Assembly: GCF_014332515.1 (NCBI RefSeq)
Contig: NZ_VFSD01000002.1
Span: 186,001 to 250,000 of the forward strand
Direction of reading: 5' to 3'
Source of the DNA: Pontibacter beigongshangensis
GTDB taxonomy: Bacteria; Bacteroidota; Bacteroidia; Cytophagales; Hymenobacteraceae
Length of the DNA: 64,000 nt
In this document: positions 17,557 to 25,745 of the stretch, one piece after another
Layout of the letters: each line of letters begins with the position of its first letter
Position numbering within the stretch: position 1 is the first letter of the stretch
The notes under the pieces: model-generated
Seen by the model: only the letters and a program-made list of their open reading frames with translations
What the model was told of the DNA's origin: nothing
Databases searched by the model: none
Position numbers and translations under genes: made by a program

Positions 17557-18246
17557 AGCCTCTTCTATCTTATGTGAGAAATATGTTACCGAAAAACCAT
17601 ATACATCATATTGAATATCAACTCCTTAAACTTATTAAATACCTACCTGTACAGCGTTGAACTTTAGTACGATAATCAGTTGAATAAGGTCAGCCATAAA
17701 CATCAAGATCATGCAGCGCAACCCTCTGCAGACCTTGTGCCTGTGTTTTTGGGGAGAACATGCAGATAGCGGCCATGGGTGGGTGGCGATCAATCAGTGG
17801 AAAAGCGACAGCATTTCGCTGGCAGGGTGGAAGTGAACCGGCGTGGCAGAGAAGCTGCCGGATGCGGCAAAATTTGATGGCGTATTTCTACCCAAGCTCA
17901 CTGATGCTTTCTTTAGATGGTTTATGCTTCATCTCCGTCGACTTTGTGGCCGCTTGTGGCAGAACCAGGGTAATTAATATTATAAGGGAATACAAAAGAC
18001 GAAAACCATCCGCATACCTGTATACCTTACTAGCCGTATACCTTACCAGTGACACAGGTGGGCTGCTTGTTTGTGCAGGACATGTTCAGTACGGGAGCCG
18101 TAATTTCGGACGAATAATTTTCCGGGATCAGAACCTATCGGGAGGATTGGAATAATAAGATATAAGACAATGGCCGCCTGCCTCCCCCTGCGTCCTGATA
18201 CAGGGAGCTACATAGCTTAGGCAACGAGCCGATAAAAAAAAACAAG
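17557..18246. other. Intergenic stretch between two divergent SDR genes
   Basis: The only long frame (17760-18155, plus strand) has no recognisable domain and an atypical composition, so I do not call it. No repeats of the dispersed family occur here. Confidence 0.45.
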
Positions 18247-19038
18247 ATGGACTTACAGTTAAAAGGCAAAACAGCACTGGTTACCGGCTCTACAGGCGGA
18301 ATAGGCTATGCGATTGCGCTGGGCTTATTAAAAGAAGGCGCAAAAGTGTACATCAACGGTCGCACAGAAGAGCGGATACACCAGGCTATTCAGCGCCTGA
18401 AAAGCCTGGTTCCTGATGCGGAGGTAAAAGGCATCGCAGCAGATTTCTCTAAGGTAGAAGAAGTAGAAGCCCTGATAGCGGAATTGCCGGCAGTTGATAT
18501 TCTGGTAAACAATGTAGGAATCTATGGTGACCGCCCCTTTGAGTCGACAGATGACCGGCAATGGTTTTTTGACTTCGAGGTAAACGTGATGAGCGGTGTC
18601 CGGCTTTCGCGCCATTATGTGGCGGCCATGAAAAAGAAAAACTGGGGTCGGATCATTTTCATTTCGAGCGAATCGGCCATCAACATCCCCGAGGATATGA
18701 TCACGTACGGCGTCACCAAAACAGCCTACCTGGGCTTGAGCAGGGGGTTGGCTAAATACCTGAAGGGGACCAACATCACCGTGAACGCCGTACTCCCAGG
18801 GCCCACTGTTGCCGAAGGAGGAGGAATGTTCGGGGAAATAGCCAGGAAAAAGGGCATAACCGTGGAAGAAGCCCAACTAGCTTTCCTAAAGGAGAAGCGT
18901 AATTCCTCTATCATTCGGCGTTTTGCTGAGGCCGAGGAAGTGGCCAACCTGGTGGTGTACGTAGCTAGCCCGCTTTCCTCTGCCACCACAGGAGCCGCCC
19001 TGCGTGCCGACGGTGGCGTAGTCGATGCTGCCTTCTAA
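18247..19038 (+). CDS. SDR family oxidoreductase
   Basis: This 263-residue short-chain dehydrogenase has the TGSTGGIG cofactor loop, NGRTEER after beta-2 (suggesting NADP), NNVG in place of NNAG, and the catalytic Ser and YGVTK (FISSESAINIPEDMITYGVTK). The region after the active site is longer than usual (EIARKKGITVEEAQLAFLKE), and it ends ALRADGGVVDAAF. It resembles 3-oxoacyl-ACP-reductase-like SDRs, but the substrate is unknown. It stands alone, followed about 200 bp later by a bidirectional terminator shared with the tmRNA gene. Confidence 0.83.
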   Translation: MDLQLKGKTALVTGSTGGIGYAIALGLLKEGAKVYINGRTEERIHQAIQRLKSLVPDAEVKGIAADFSKVEEVEALIAELPAVDILVNNVGIYGDRPFESTDDRQWFFDFEVNVMSGVRLSRHYVAAMKKKNWGRIIFISSESAINIPEDMITYGVTKTAYLGLSRGLAKYLKGTNITVNAVLPGPTVAEGGGMFGEIARKKGITVEEAQLAFLKEKRNSSIIRRFAEAEEVANLVVYVASPLSSATTGAALRADGGVVDAAF

Positions 19039-19235
19039 CGCTTCATGTATCGCAGAAATTTAGGATTACCGGCCTGACCCGAATTGATAGAAGCATGGCG
19101 GTACCGGCGCCATCGAATCACGTTAAATAAGAATCGGATGACAAAGTTAGCGGCAGGACAGGTGGAAGTTTCGGTTACCCGAAAGGAGGTCTCCAGTTAA
19201 GGGTAGCAAGTCCAGATTCCGGTGGGGCTGAAAAC

Positions 19236-19273
19236 AAAAACGCCCTTAAACCTGCGATTTAAGGGCGTTTTTG
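19236..19273. terminator. Bidirectional terminator between the SDR gene and tmRNA
   Basis: AACGCCCTTAAA pairs perfectly with TTTAAGGGCGTT over a 7-base loop, with A5 on the left and T5 on the right. It lies about 20 bases past the tmRNA 3' end on the minus strand. Confidence 0.9.
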
Positions 19274-19293
19274 CTGATTGATAAATTACTAAG

Positions 19294-19660
19294 TGGAGAT
19301 GCAGGGATTCGAACCCTGGTCCAGACAAGGAAACCGACGGGCTTTCTACATGCTTAGACTTATTCGGATTGTAGGGAGCTTGCAAGTATAAGTCAGACTC
19401 ATGCGCACTCCTTAGGTACTTTATTTCGCCCGTGCACCGCACCTTTACACAGACTAGTCAATCGGATCGAAGCCTCTGATGTGCAAGCAGATTCACGAAA
19501 CCTGCACGAGACTATGGCTAGTGCTTAATACCTAGATTAAGCAGCCATGGCGTAGTTATATTCGCCAGTTATTGTTCGAACGGATTTTTAACAGGTGGTA
19601 CGTTCATCACCCGACATGCTTACACGCAATCTGCACAAGCTGTCAATTCCAGTCATCCCC
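19294..19660 (-). ncRNA. ssrA: Transfer-messenger RNA (tmRNA)
   Basis: On the minus strand the RNA starts GGGGATGACT and ends with the T-arm GGTTCGAATCC and acceptor CATCTCC plus discriminator A. The two ends pair as a tRNA-like acceptor stem (GGGGATG with CATCTCC, one G-U). It is one-piece, about 367 nt, with no encoded CCA. The tag reading frame at 19537-19566 (minus strand) is GGC GAA TAT AAC TAC GCC ATG GCT GCT TAA, encoding GEYNYAMAA. The hydrophobic AA end is as expected for protease recognition. It rescues stalled ribosomes together with SmpB, which is not in this window. Confidence 0.93.
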
Positions 19661-19951
19661 AAATGTTAAAGAACGTTTTCCTGAATAGTTAATCTCAAGA
19701 AACATGCCACAAACATACAACCTTTTACGTTCATATGCTTCTGTTTGCTGCCATAATAACACGTACCCAGGCTTAAAAAGTTCAAGTGCTGCAAAAGCCT
19801 GGCAGCTGTTTTAATATCACCCACAGCGCTGCACCTATTCCAGCCCCTCAGTCCCTTAAATACCATTTTTTCAAGGATAGCAGCAGCTGCACTGAAACAA
19901 AGTATGATTTTTTACATATAAAAGAACAGTGCCCTGCTTAGCTTACCTTAT

Positions 19952-21307
19952 ATGACACTTACTTACCTACGCTTAGGCCTTCTGCTGCTGCTTTCCACCG
20001 GAATAGTACCCCGTGTTCCTGCGCAAATCAGGATTATGCCCCTTGGAAATTCTATTACGCAGGGAAATACCTCTTTCCATACTACTCCTGAATACCCAAG
20101 CTACCGGTTTGAGCTTTGGAAACAGCTGATAGATGCCGGCATTGACTTTGAATACGTAGGCTCCCATGATGTGAACCGGGATAACCGTACACCTGATGTA
20201 AAAGGAACGGTATACAAAGGCAAAACCTACACCAATGTAAATGAAGGACATTGGGGCTGGAGAGCAGATGAGATTTTAAAAGAACTACCCGTATGGCTGC
20301 AAGGTTACACCCCTGATGTGGTACTGATGCACCTGGGAACAAATGATATTTTCCAAAAGGGACCTGAACCAATTGAGCAAACCATTGAAACTACGCTTAG
20401 CGATATAAGCCAGATCATCGGATTAATTAAGCAAAAGAACCCGGATGTAAAGATTTTACTTGCCCAACTTATCCCCATCTATCCTACAGATTCTGATGTG
20501 AACGGCTACATCACACAGTTCAATGCTGAGATTCCTGCATTCGCAGGAAATCTGAATATCCGTCATGCTGCGGAGTATGTATATGTGGTTGATCAAAACA
20601 CGGGCTTTGACCCAACCCATAGCGACAGTAGGCCTGAACTTACTAAAGACACGTATGACAAAATCCACCCCAACACCTCCGGCGAGCTGAATATGGCCAC
20701 CAAATGGCACGAAGCCATCCAAAACGCACTCTCTACACTACCTGTTACAATTTCAGGTTTCAGCGCAGCGGTGACAGCGGCAGGTAAAGTGCAGCTCCAC
20801 TGGATCACCGCCATGGAAAGAGACAACGATTATTTTGTTGTGGAAAGATCGGTGGATGGGATTGCCTACGAGGCGGTGGGGCGTGTGGCCGGCAGCGGGA
20901 ACACCAACACCAGCATCTCTTATGCCTTTCTGGACACAACAGCACCAGCCGGAGCAGTCTACTACAGGCTGCGCCAGATCGACTTAGACGGCGCCGAATC
21001 GTTATCGGCTGTTATTGTGGCAAGGGCGCGGGCCGGCAACCAGGCGGAGATGTCTGTTTACCCCACCAAAAGCAAAGGGCAGCCTGTTATGCTTCAGCTG
21101 CGGTCTTTACGGCCTGACGAGCTGGTAAATATAGCCGTATATACCGCCACCGGGCGACTGCTGAAGCAATATGCCTCCCGGGCAGATGCCCACGGGAATA
21201 TAAGTATGACGATGGAGGTTTTTGCGCAGCAGGTGCCCGGCTTATATGTGGTAAAAACCCAGTTGCAGGACAAAACCTTTTCCGGTAAGGTGCTGGTCGA
21301 AAAATAA
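19952..21307 (+). CDS. Secreted SGNH hydrolase with type IX secretion tail
   Basis: The 451-residue protein has a signal peptide (LGLLLLLSTGIVPRVPAQ). Its SGNH domain (about 26-265) carries IMPLGNSITQG (nucleophile Ser), GHWGWRADEI, LMHLGTNDIFQ and DKIHPNTSGE (catalytic Asp/His). A beta-sandwich follows (ISGFSAAVTAAGKVQLHW), and the C-terminal ~80 residues (MSVYPTKSKGQPVMLQLRSL to GLYVVKTQLQDKTFSGKVLVE) form a type A sorting domain of the type IX secretion system. It is thus exported across the outer membrane, probably as a polysaccharide esterase. The second SGNH gene downstream is a paralogue. Confidence 0.85.
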   Translation: MTLTYLRLGLLLLLSTGIVPRVPAQIRIMPLGNSITQGNTSFHTTPEYPSYRFELWKQLIDAGIDFEYVGSHDVNRDNRTPDVKGTVYKGKTYTNVNEGHWGWRADEILKELPVWLQGYTPDVVLMHLGTNDIFQKGPEPIEQTIETTLSDISQIIGLIKQKNPDVKILLAQLIPIYPTDSDVNGYITQFNAEIPAFAGNLNIRHAAEYVYVVDQNTGFDPTHSDSRPELTKDTYDKIHPNTSGELNMATKWHEAIQNALSTLPVTISGFSAAVTAAGKVQLHWITAMERDNDYFVVERSVDGIAYEAVGRVAGSGNTNTSISYAFLDTTAPAGAVYYRLRQIDLDGAESLSAVIVARARAGNQAEMSVYPTKSKGQPVMLQLRSLRPDELVNIAVYTATGRLLKQYASRADAHGNISMTMEVFAQQVPGLYVVKTQLQDKTFSGKVLVEK

Positions 21308-21356
21308 GCACCATTTCCTGTAGCTCCTCCATAAAAGGCCATGGCAACCCAGCAGG

Positions 21357-21414
21357 TAATTATGCAAATGATTTTACCCCTCCGGAGCAGCTTCTCCTTT
21401 TGCTGCTGCTGCTG
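21357..21414 (+). repeat. Dispersed intergenic repeat, copy 6
   Basis: AATTATGCAAATGATTTT, then ACCCCTCCGGAGC, then TTTTGCTGCTGCTGCTG. It begins 50 bp after the stop of the first SGNH gene. Confidence 0.82.
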
Positions 21415-21605
21415 ATGCGCTCTGCACACATCCAAATTACAATTCCGCAGTAAATGATTTATAAACTATTAAAGCCCTTCCACGTTTTATAAACACTTTT
21501 GGCAGATTGCAAGTACAGGAGTGGAAGCTGCACTGGCTGGCCTCTGCAAGTGTTGGCAGTAAATTGCCCAACCTGGCTGTAAAAAACTTTGAACCTATAG
21601 TTGAT

Positions 21606-22652
21606 ATGACAAAAATATATCTGCATAAAATTGTACTGCTTTTGCTTTGCCTGGCTCTGCCATTCGGGCTAGTGGCCCAGGCGCTTAAAATAATGCCGCT
21701 CGGAAACTCCCTGACGCAGGCAGACAAAGACCACCTGAGCTACAGATACCATCTCTGGAAAAAGCTGCTCGATGCAGGAGCGGAAATAGACTTCATCGGC
21801 TCGCAGCAGGACAATTACTCCGGCAACCCCACCTGGCCTGCCTACAAAGGAAAAAACTTCGACCGGAACCACGAAGGCCACTGGGGCTGGACCACGCAGC
21901 ACATACTACATGGAACAAGCAACGGGGAAGAGACGGGCAACTTAACCGAGTGGCTCAGCAAGCACAAACCCGACATCGTGCTGATGCACCTGGGCTCTAA
22001 CGATATGTTTAAGAACGCAGGCATACCCGAAACAACAGATCGCCTCCAGGAAATAGTGGGCAAGCTTCGCCAGGCCAATCCGGATGTAGTGATATTGATG
22101 GCACAATTGTTCCCGGCCCACCCCGACGCGGCAGGCCAGCAGGAATCCCGGAACATTCCGCTTCTGAATGCCGAGATAAGCAAGCTGGCCAAAGAACTGC
22201 ACACAGGCAAATCGCCGGTGGTGCTGGTAGACCAACACTTCGGCATAGACCCTGAAAAAGACAAGCATACCTACGATGGCATTCATCCGAACGAGGTAGG
22301 AGAAGAGAAAATGGCGCAACGCTGGTTCGATGCCTTACAACCCTTCCTGAACGGTAACCCCTTATCGTCAGGAGCGGAACAGCTGCCCCCGGCCCTGTCG
22401 GTTTACCCGACCCTTACGCATGGGCGGCCCATTACCATTAAAATGGATTCGCTTACGCCCGGTGAGCAAGTGAACCTGGAGGTGCTGACCCGGGAAGGAA
22501 AACTGATCTGGCAACTTCTGACGGCAGCCGACGCAAAAGGCAGTCTGACCTACACCCTCACGCCATCCAGCGCCCATGCCTCCGGCCTCTATATTATAAG
22601 GGCAAGCCGGAATAAAAAGATAGATACAGCCAGATTTATGGTGGCGCATTAG
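21606..22652 (+). CDS. Secreted SGNH hydrolase with type IX secretion tail, paralogue
   Basis: I start at MTKIYLHKIVLLLLCLALPF because it gives a clean signal peptide; the longer frame adds 33 residues with no homology. The protein is 348 residues: an SGNH domain with IMPLGNSLTQ, GHWGWTTQHI, LMHLGSNDMF and YDGIHPNEVGE, then a type IX sorting domain (LSVYPTLTHGRPITIKMDSL to GLYIIRASRNKK). Compared with its neighbour it lacks the middle beta-sandwich. The pair probably arose by tandem duplication, with dispersed repeat copy 6 between them. Confidence 0.84.
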   Translation: MTKIYLHKIVLLLLCLALPFGLVAQALKIMPLGNSLTQADKDHLSYRYHLWKKLLDAGAEIDFIGSQQDNYSGNPTWPAYKGKNFDRNHEGHWGWTTQHILHGTSNGEETGNLTEWLSKHKPDIVLMHLGSNDMFKNAGIPETTDRLQEIVGKLRQANPDVVILMAQLFPAHPDAAGQQESRNIPLLNAEISKLAKELHTGKSPVVLVDQHFGIDPEKDKHTYDGIHPNEVGEEKMAQRWFDALQPFLNGNPLSSGAEQLPPALSVYPTLTHGRPITIKMDSLTPGEQVNLEVLTREGKLIWQLLTAADAKGSLTYTLTPSSAHASGLYIIRASRNKKIDTARFMVAH

Positions 22653-22664
22653 CATTTAAGGCTC

Positions 22665-22715
22665 AAGCAGCAGCAACCCACACACCTCGGGAGGGGCAAA
22701 ACCATTCAGATAATT
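22665..22715 (-). repeat. Dispersed intergenic repeat, copy 7
   Basis: On the minus strand: AATTATCTGAATGGTTTTG, then CCCCTCCCGAGG, then a TTGCTGCTGCTT tract. It starts 13 bp after the SGNH stop and forms an inverted pair with copy 8. Confidence 0.8.
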
Positions 22716-22725
22716 GCTATTCTCT

Positions 22726-22772
22726 AAATTATTCGAATCAAAATGCCCCTCCCGAGGTGCTGTTGCTGCAGC
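22726..22772 (+). repeat. Dispersed intergenic repeat, copy 8
   Basis: ATTATTCGAATCAAAATG, then CCCCTCCCGAGG, then TGCTGTTGCTGC. Its AT end faces the AT end of copy 7 across about 10 bases, giving a head-to-head pair. Confidence 0.88.
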
Positions 22773-22923
22773 CACTCATCTTAATAAAAGCAAAAGCGTA
22801 TCAGTAAAGAAATCCGTGCTACACGCAGGAACTCTGATGTACAGCGCATGAGCTCCTCAGGCTATTTGTATGGCTTCGGCCTTTTGCCACTAAAATTTTA
22901 GCAAACCCTGTTTCTGAAATAAG

Positions 22924-23604
22924 ATGTCCTTACGCCCGCACTACATACTCCTTTGCCTGCCGCTTGCCTGGCTGCTGAGCTGCAACAGCAGAGAAGCTTC
23001 CTCTAAAGGAGCAGGCGCCCTGCTGACCACAGCAGACTCGCTGGAGGCGCTGCAGGAAGAGCATCAGCTCAAAAGCAACACGCCCGGCCCCGACACCATG
23101 AGCTTTGTAACTGCTTTCTCTCATTTCTACGATGCTCTGCAGGCCTCCGACACCCTAAAGCTGCAACAGCACCTCGACCCCGAAAAAGGCCTCTGGATAA
23201 TAGAGCAGCCGGGCGCCATGCCAAAAATGACCTATGTGCAGGACCTGACCCGCTTCCGGCGCGATTTTCAGCAACGCTCCTTCTTCAGCATAAAAAACGA
23301 ACTCACCACCTGCGAGCTGGAACTGGAGCCTTTCCCGGCGTTCGACTGCGGCGCCATGGACCAGGGCAGCAGCGGTTATGCCAAAGATGGCTGCTTTGCC
23401 TCCGATGCCTCCGCCCTACGGCAATCAGGCATCTGGGACCACGCCAGCCTCTCCGAGGCGGAACTCCGGCAGGTACAGGCCATGCTCCCGCTCCTGCAGC
23501 ACTCAGTCTTGCACACAGCCAGCTCCTACCGTTTCCATTTCGGCTTCGACAAAGGCAGGTGGTATGTTTATTTTATCGACCTGCGCATACCCTGCAGTGC
23601 TTAG
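22924..23604 (+). CDS. Lipoprotein of unknown function
   Basis: A 226-residue protein with lipobox (LAWLLSCNSR). After a short linker there is a globular domain starting near residue 60 (MSFVTAFSHFYDALQASDTL), which looks like an NTF2/DUF4878-type sequence by feel only, and three Cys in the middle (TTCELELE, FDCGAMD, DGCFASD). The end (YRFHFGFDKGRWYVYFIDLR) is rich in aromatics as in a beta-sheet. I do not recognise a named family. It stands alone between the SGNH gene and endonuclease V. Confidence 0.6.
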   Translation: MSLRPHYILLCLPLAWLLSCNSREASSKGAGALLTTADSLEALQEEHQLKSNTPGPDTMSFVTAFSHFYDALQASDTLKLQQHLDPEKGLWIIEQPGAMPKMTYVQDLTRFRRDFQQRSFFSIKNELTTCELELEPFPAFDCGAMDQGSSGYAKDGCFASDASALRQSGIWDHASLSEAELRQVQAMLPLLQHSVLHTASSYRFHFGFDKGRWYVYFIDLRIPCSA

Positions 23605-23623
23605 GGTTCTGAAGGAATTTTGA

Positions 23624-23693
23624 ATGAGTGATTGAATGAATTTTGAGTGAGTGAAGGAGTGAATTTGGAAGGAGGGAGTTTGGAGTGAGTGAG
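23624..23693 (+). repeat. GAGTGA-type short tandem repeat
   Basis: An irregular run of GAGTGA/GAATGA/GAAGGA units fills about 70 bases between the lipoprotein gene and repeat copy 9. Confidence 0.6.
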
Positions 23694-23694
23694 T

Positions 23695-23746
23695 GAATTA
23701 TTTGAATAGTTTTGGCCGTCCACGGTTTTTTGCTGCTGCTGCTGCA
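23695..23746 (+). repeat. Dispersed intergenic repeat, copy 9 (divergent)
   Basis: ATTATTTGAATAGTTTT, then GGCCGTCCACGG, then T6 and GCTGCTGCTGCTGC. The GC box has diverged but its arms still pair (CCGT.CACGG). Confidence 0.7.
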
Positions 23747-23858
23747 CTTTAAACCCCGTTTCATAGACCTTTGAGTGTTAAGAACCCAAACCAGGCAACT
23801 GTGTGCTCAGCTTTATAAACTAACCATTAAGCAATTTAACAATTCAACAATTAACCAA

Positions 23859-24542
23859 ATGTACTACCGCAGACACGGCGCTCCGCCCCCAGACCCGGCT
23901 TTGGTGCGGGAACTGACACAGCAGCAGGAAGAAATGAAACAACAGGTCATGATCCAAAAACCTGACTTCGACCTGAAGCTGATTGCCGGATGCGACTCTT
24001 CTTTTATCGGCGAAGACACTATTCTGTCGGTGTTTGTGCTCCTTACCTACCCTGGGCTGGAACTGGTGGAGAAGGTGTGGCACCATGGGCCGGTCACGCT
24101 GCCCTACATCCCGGGCCTGCTCTCCTTCCGCGAAGCCCCGAACCTGCTCAGGACCTACGAACTGCTGCAGCAAAAGCCCGACTTGATCATGGTAGATGGC
24201 CACGGCATATCGCACCCGCGCCACCTGGGCATTGCCACACACCTGGGCCTGCACCTGCAAAAGCCTACCATGGGCGTAGCCAAAAAGGTACTGGTAGGCA
24301 AGTACACAGAACCTGCCGCTGAAAAAGGGGCTGTGTCGCCGCTGCTATATAAAGGAGAGCAGATCGCTGCGGTGCTCCGCACAAAAGACAAGGTAAAGCC
24401 GGTATTCGTATCGCCGGGGCACCTCATCGATCTGGAGACTGCCACCGCAGTAGCAATAGCCTGCACCCTGAAACACAAATTGCCGGAGCCAACCCGCCTG
24501 GCCGATCATTACGCGGCGGTGCTCAAGAAGGAGGTGTACTAA
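23859..24542 (+). CDS. nfi: Endonuclease V
   Basis: Starting at MYYRRHG gives 227 residues, the usual length, and the 28 residues upstream in frame lack homology. Family motifs are IAGCDSSF (catalytic Asp), PYIPGLLSFREAP, LIMVDGHGISHPRHLGIATH (second Asp and the HPR loop) and TMGVAKKVLVGKY. The protein nicks DNA or RNA one base 3' of deaminated adenine (inosine). The gene is followed by a strong terminator and appears monocistronic. Confidence 0.92.
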   Translation: MYYRRHGAPPPDPALVRELTQQQEEMKQQVMIQKPDFDLKLIAGCDSSFIGEDTILSVFVLLTYPGLELVEKVWHHGPVTLPYIPGLLSFREAPNLLRTYELLQQKPDLIMVDGHGISHPRHLGIATHLGLHLQKPTMGVAKKVLVGKYTEPAAEKGAVSPLLYKGEQIAAVLRTKDKVKPVFVSPGHLIDLETATAVAIACTLKHKLPEPTRLADHYAAVLKKEVY

Positions 24543-24676
24543 GCGCAGGATAAAACAGCCCTTTATACGGTAGCGCAACACCTGCCTCGTCCTTAAAGTG
24601 CCCCACCAGCTGATTCCAGCACAGCCACTACAGAGAGGGCCCTGACGCAGAAAGTAAAGCAAGTTTTCTGAACAGC

Positions 24677-24730
24677 AAAAACAAGGGGGTCCCTGTGAGC
24701 GCTATGGCTCACAGGGACCCTCTTGTTTTT
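24677..24730. terminator. Strong intrinsic terminator after nfi
   Basis: A stem of more than 20 bp with AAAACAAG and GGGTCCCTGTGAGC on the left and the complementary GCTCACAGGGACCC and CTTGTTTTT on the right, around a 6-base loop. The symmetric A/T tracts allow use from both sides. Confidence 0.88.
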
Positions 24731-25058
24731 GTCTGGCCCTCTAAACCTATCATTGGCGCGCCAGCCAGTTCTTATGCTGATCCAAAGTTATTATTCCGGC
24801 CACAGTACTGCGCCTGCCTGTTACTAGCGGCCCGGTGGCTTTTGCTGAGGCTTTTTTAAAACCGAACATAAATTTTCTCTTTAATGATGAATTAAACTGA
24901 ACACACAGCTTCTCTCTGCACTTCTTTTTAACCTAAAAAACGCATTAACAACCTCATTTACAATACTTTATATAATAGAAGAGGCAAACATCTGCAGAAA
25001 CTAACAAACATCACTTCTTCCAGTGACCACGGTCATACTTCTCCGGGCCGCTTCGCTA

Positions 25059-25066
25059 TACCTTTG
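25059..25066 (+). promoter_or_regulatory. Bacteroidota -7 box TACCTTTG upstream of the yceI gene
   Basis: Exact match to TAnnTTTG, 40 bp upstream of the ATG at 25106. A clear -33 TTTG is not visible. Confidence 0.55.
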
Positions 25067-25105
25067 ATACATCAAGAACAACAAAACCGACTAAACTATA
25101 CAGTT

Positions 25106-25699
25106 ATGAACACCTCAAAAGCACTTAAACTCATCAGCTTCTTCAGCCTTTTCCTGGGCTTAAGCTTTGCTAACCTCCTCTATGCGCAGGCCCCATACAA
25201 ATTGGCCGGCAAGCCAGAAATTAAAGTAATGGGCGGCTCTACGCTGCACGACTGGGAAATGGTTTCTGCACAGTCGCAGGGCAAGGCCGAGATGACGGTA
25301 GAAGGATCTGCCATTACAGGCGTAAGCGCTGCGCAGGTATCCTTAAAAGCGGAGTCGTTGAAGAGCGGGAAAGACAAGATGGACGGCATTGCCTACGAAA
25401 CGCTTAAAACCAAGAAGCACCCGAACATCCAGTTCACCCTGACTTCTTATAAAAACCTGGACGGCAAAAAAGGGCTTGCAACGGGCAACCTGACCATAGC
25501 AGGCACTACCAAACCAGTAACGTTAGCAGTAAACTCAGTGGTGAAAAATGGCGTGGTTTCCCTCACAGGCGAAGCACCTATCAAGTTCTCGGACTTTAAC
25601 ATGGCCGCTCCAACAGCAGTGTTCGGCACCATCAAAACCACGAACGACCTCAAGATTCAATTTAAAGTAAATTTCCAACAAGTGAATTCTTCTATCTAA
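25106..25699 (+). CDS. YceI family periplasmic protein
   Basis: The start at MNTSKALKLISFFSLFLGLS gives a 197-residue protein with a signal peptide cleaved near LLYAQA. The YceI lipocalin-like barrel follows: KVMGGSTLHDWEM, KMDGIAYETLKTKKHPNIQF, LTIAGTTKPVTLAV and APIKFSDFNMAAPTAVFGTIKT. YceI proteins bind long-chain isoprenoids or amphiphilic lipids in the periplasm. It lies 46 bp ahead of a beta-barrel gene and heads a three-gene unit with a second YceI-like protein. Confidence 0.88.
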   Translation: MNTSKALKLISFFSLFLGLSFANLLYAQAPYKLAGKPEIKVMGGSTLHDWEMVSAQSQGKAEMTVEGSAITGVSAAQVSLKAESLKSGKDKMDGIAYETLKTKKHPNIQFTLTSYKNLDGKKGLATGNLTIAGTTKPVTLAVNSVVKNGVVSLTGEAPIKFSDFNMAAPTAVFGTIKTTNDLKIQFKVNFQQVNSSI

Positions 25700-25745
25700 T
25701 CTCACTCTTCAAAACATTAACCAAAAGCATTAAACAACCAATATC

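Larger units (their letters stand above)
24543..25105. other. Intergenic stretch between nfi and the YceI cluster
   Basis: It contains the nfi terminator (24677-24730) and the promoter box at 25059-25066. I see nothing else in it. Confidence 0.5.

Noticed and set aside
17760..18155. 131-codon plus-strand frame between the SDR genes
   Set aside because: It has no recognisable domain, an odd amino acid composition (Trp, Cys, Arg-rich start) and no promoter or terminator.
19197..19442. 81-codon minus-strand frame over the tmRNA
   Set aside because: It lies mostly within the tmRNA and has no start signal or homology.
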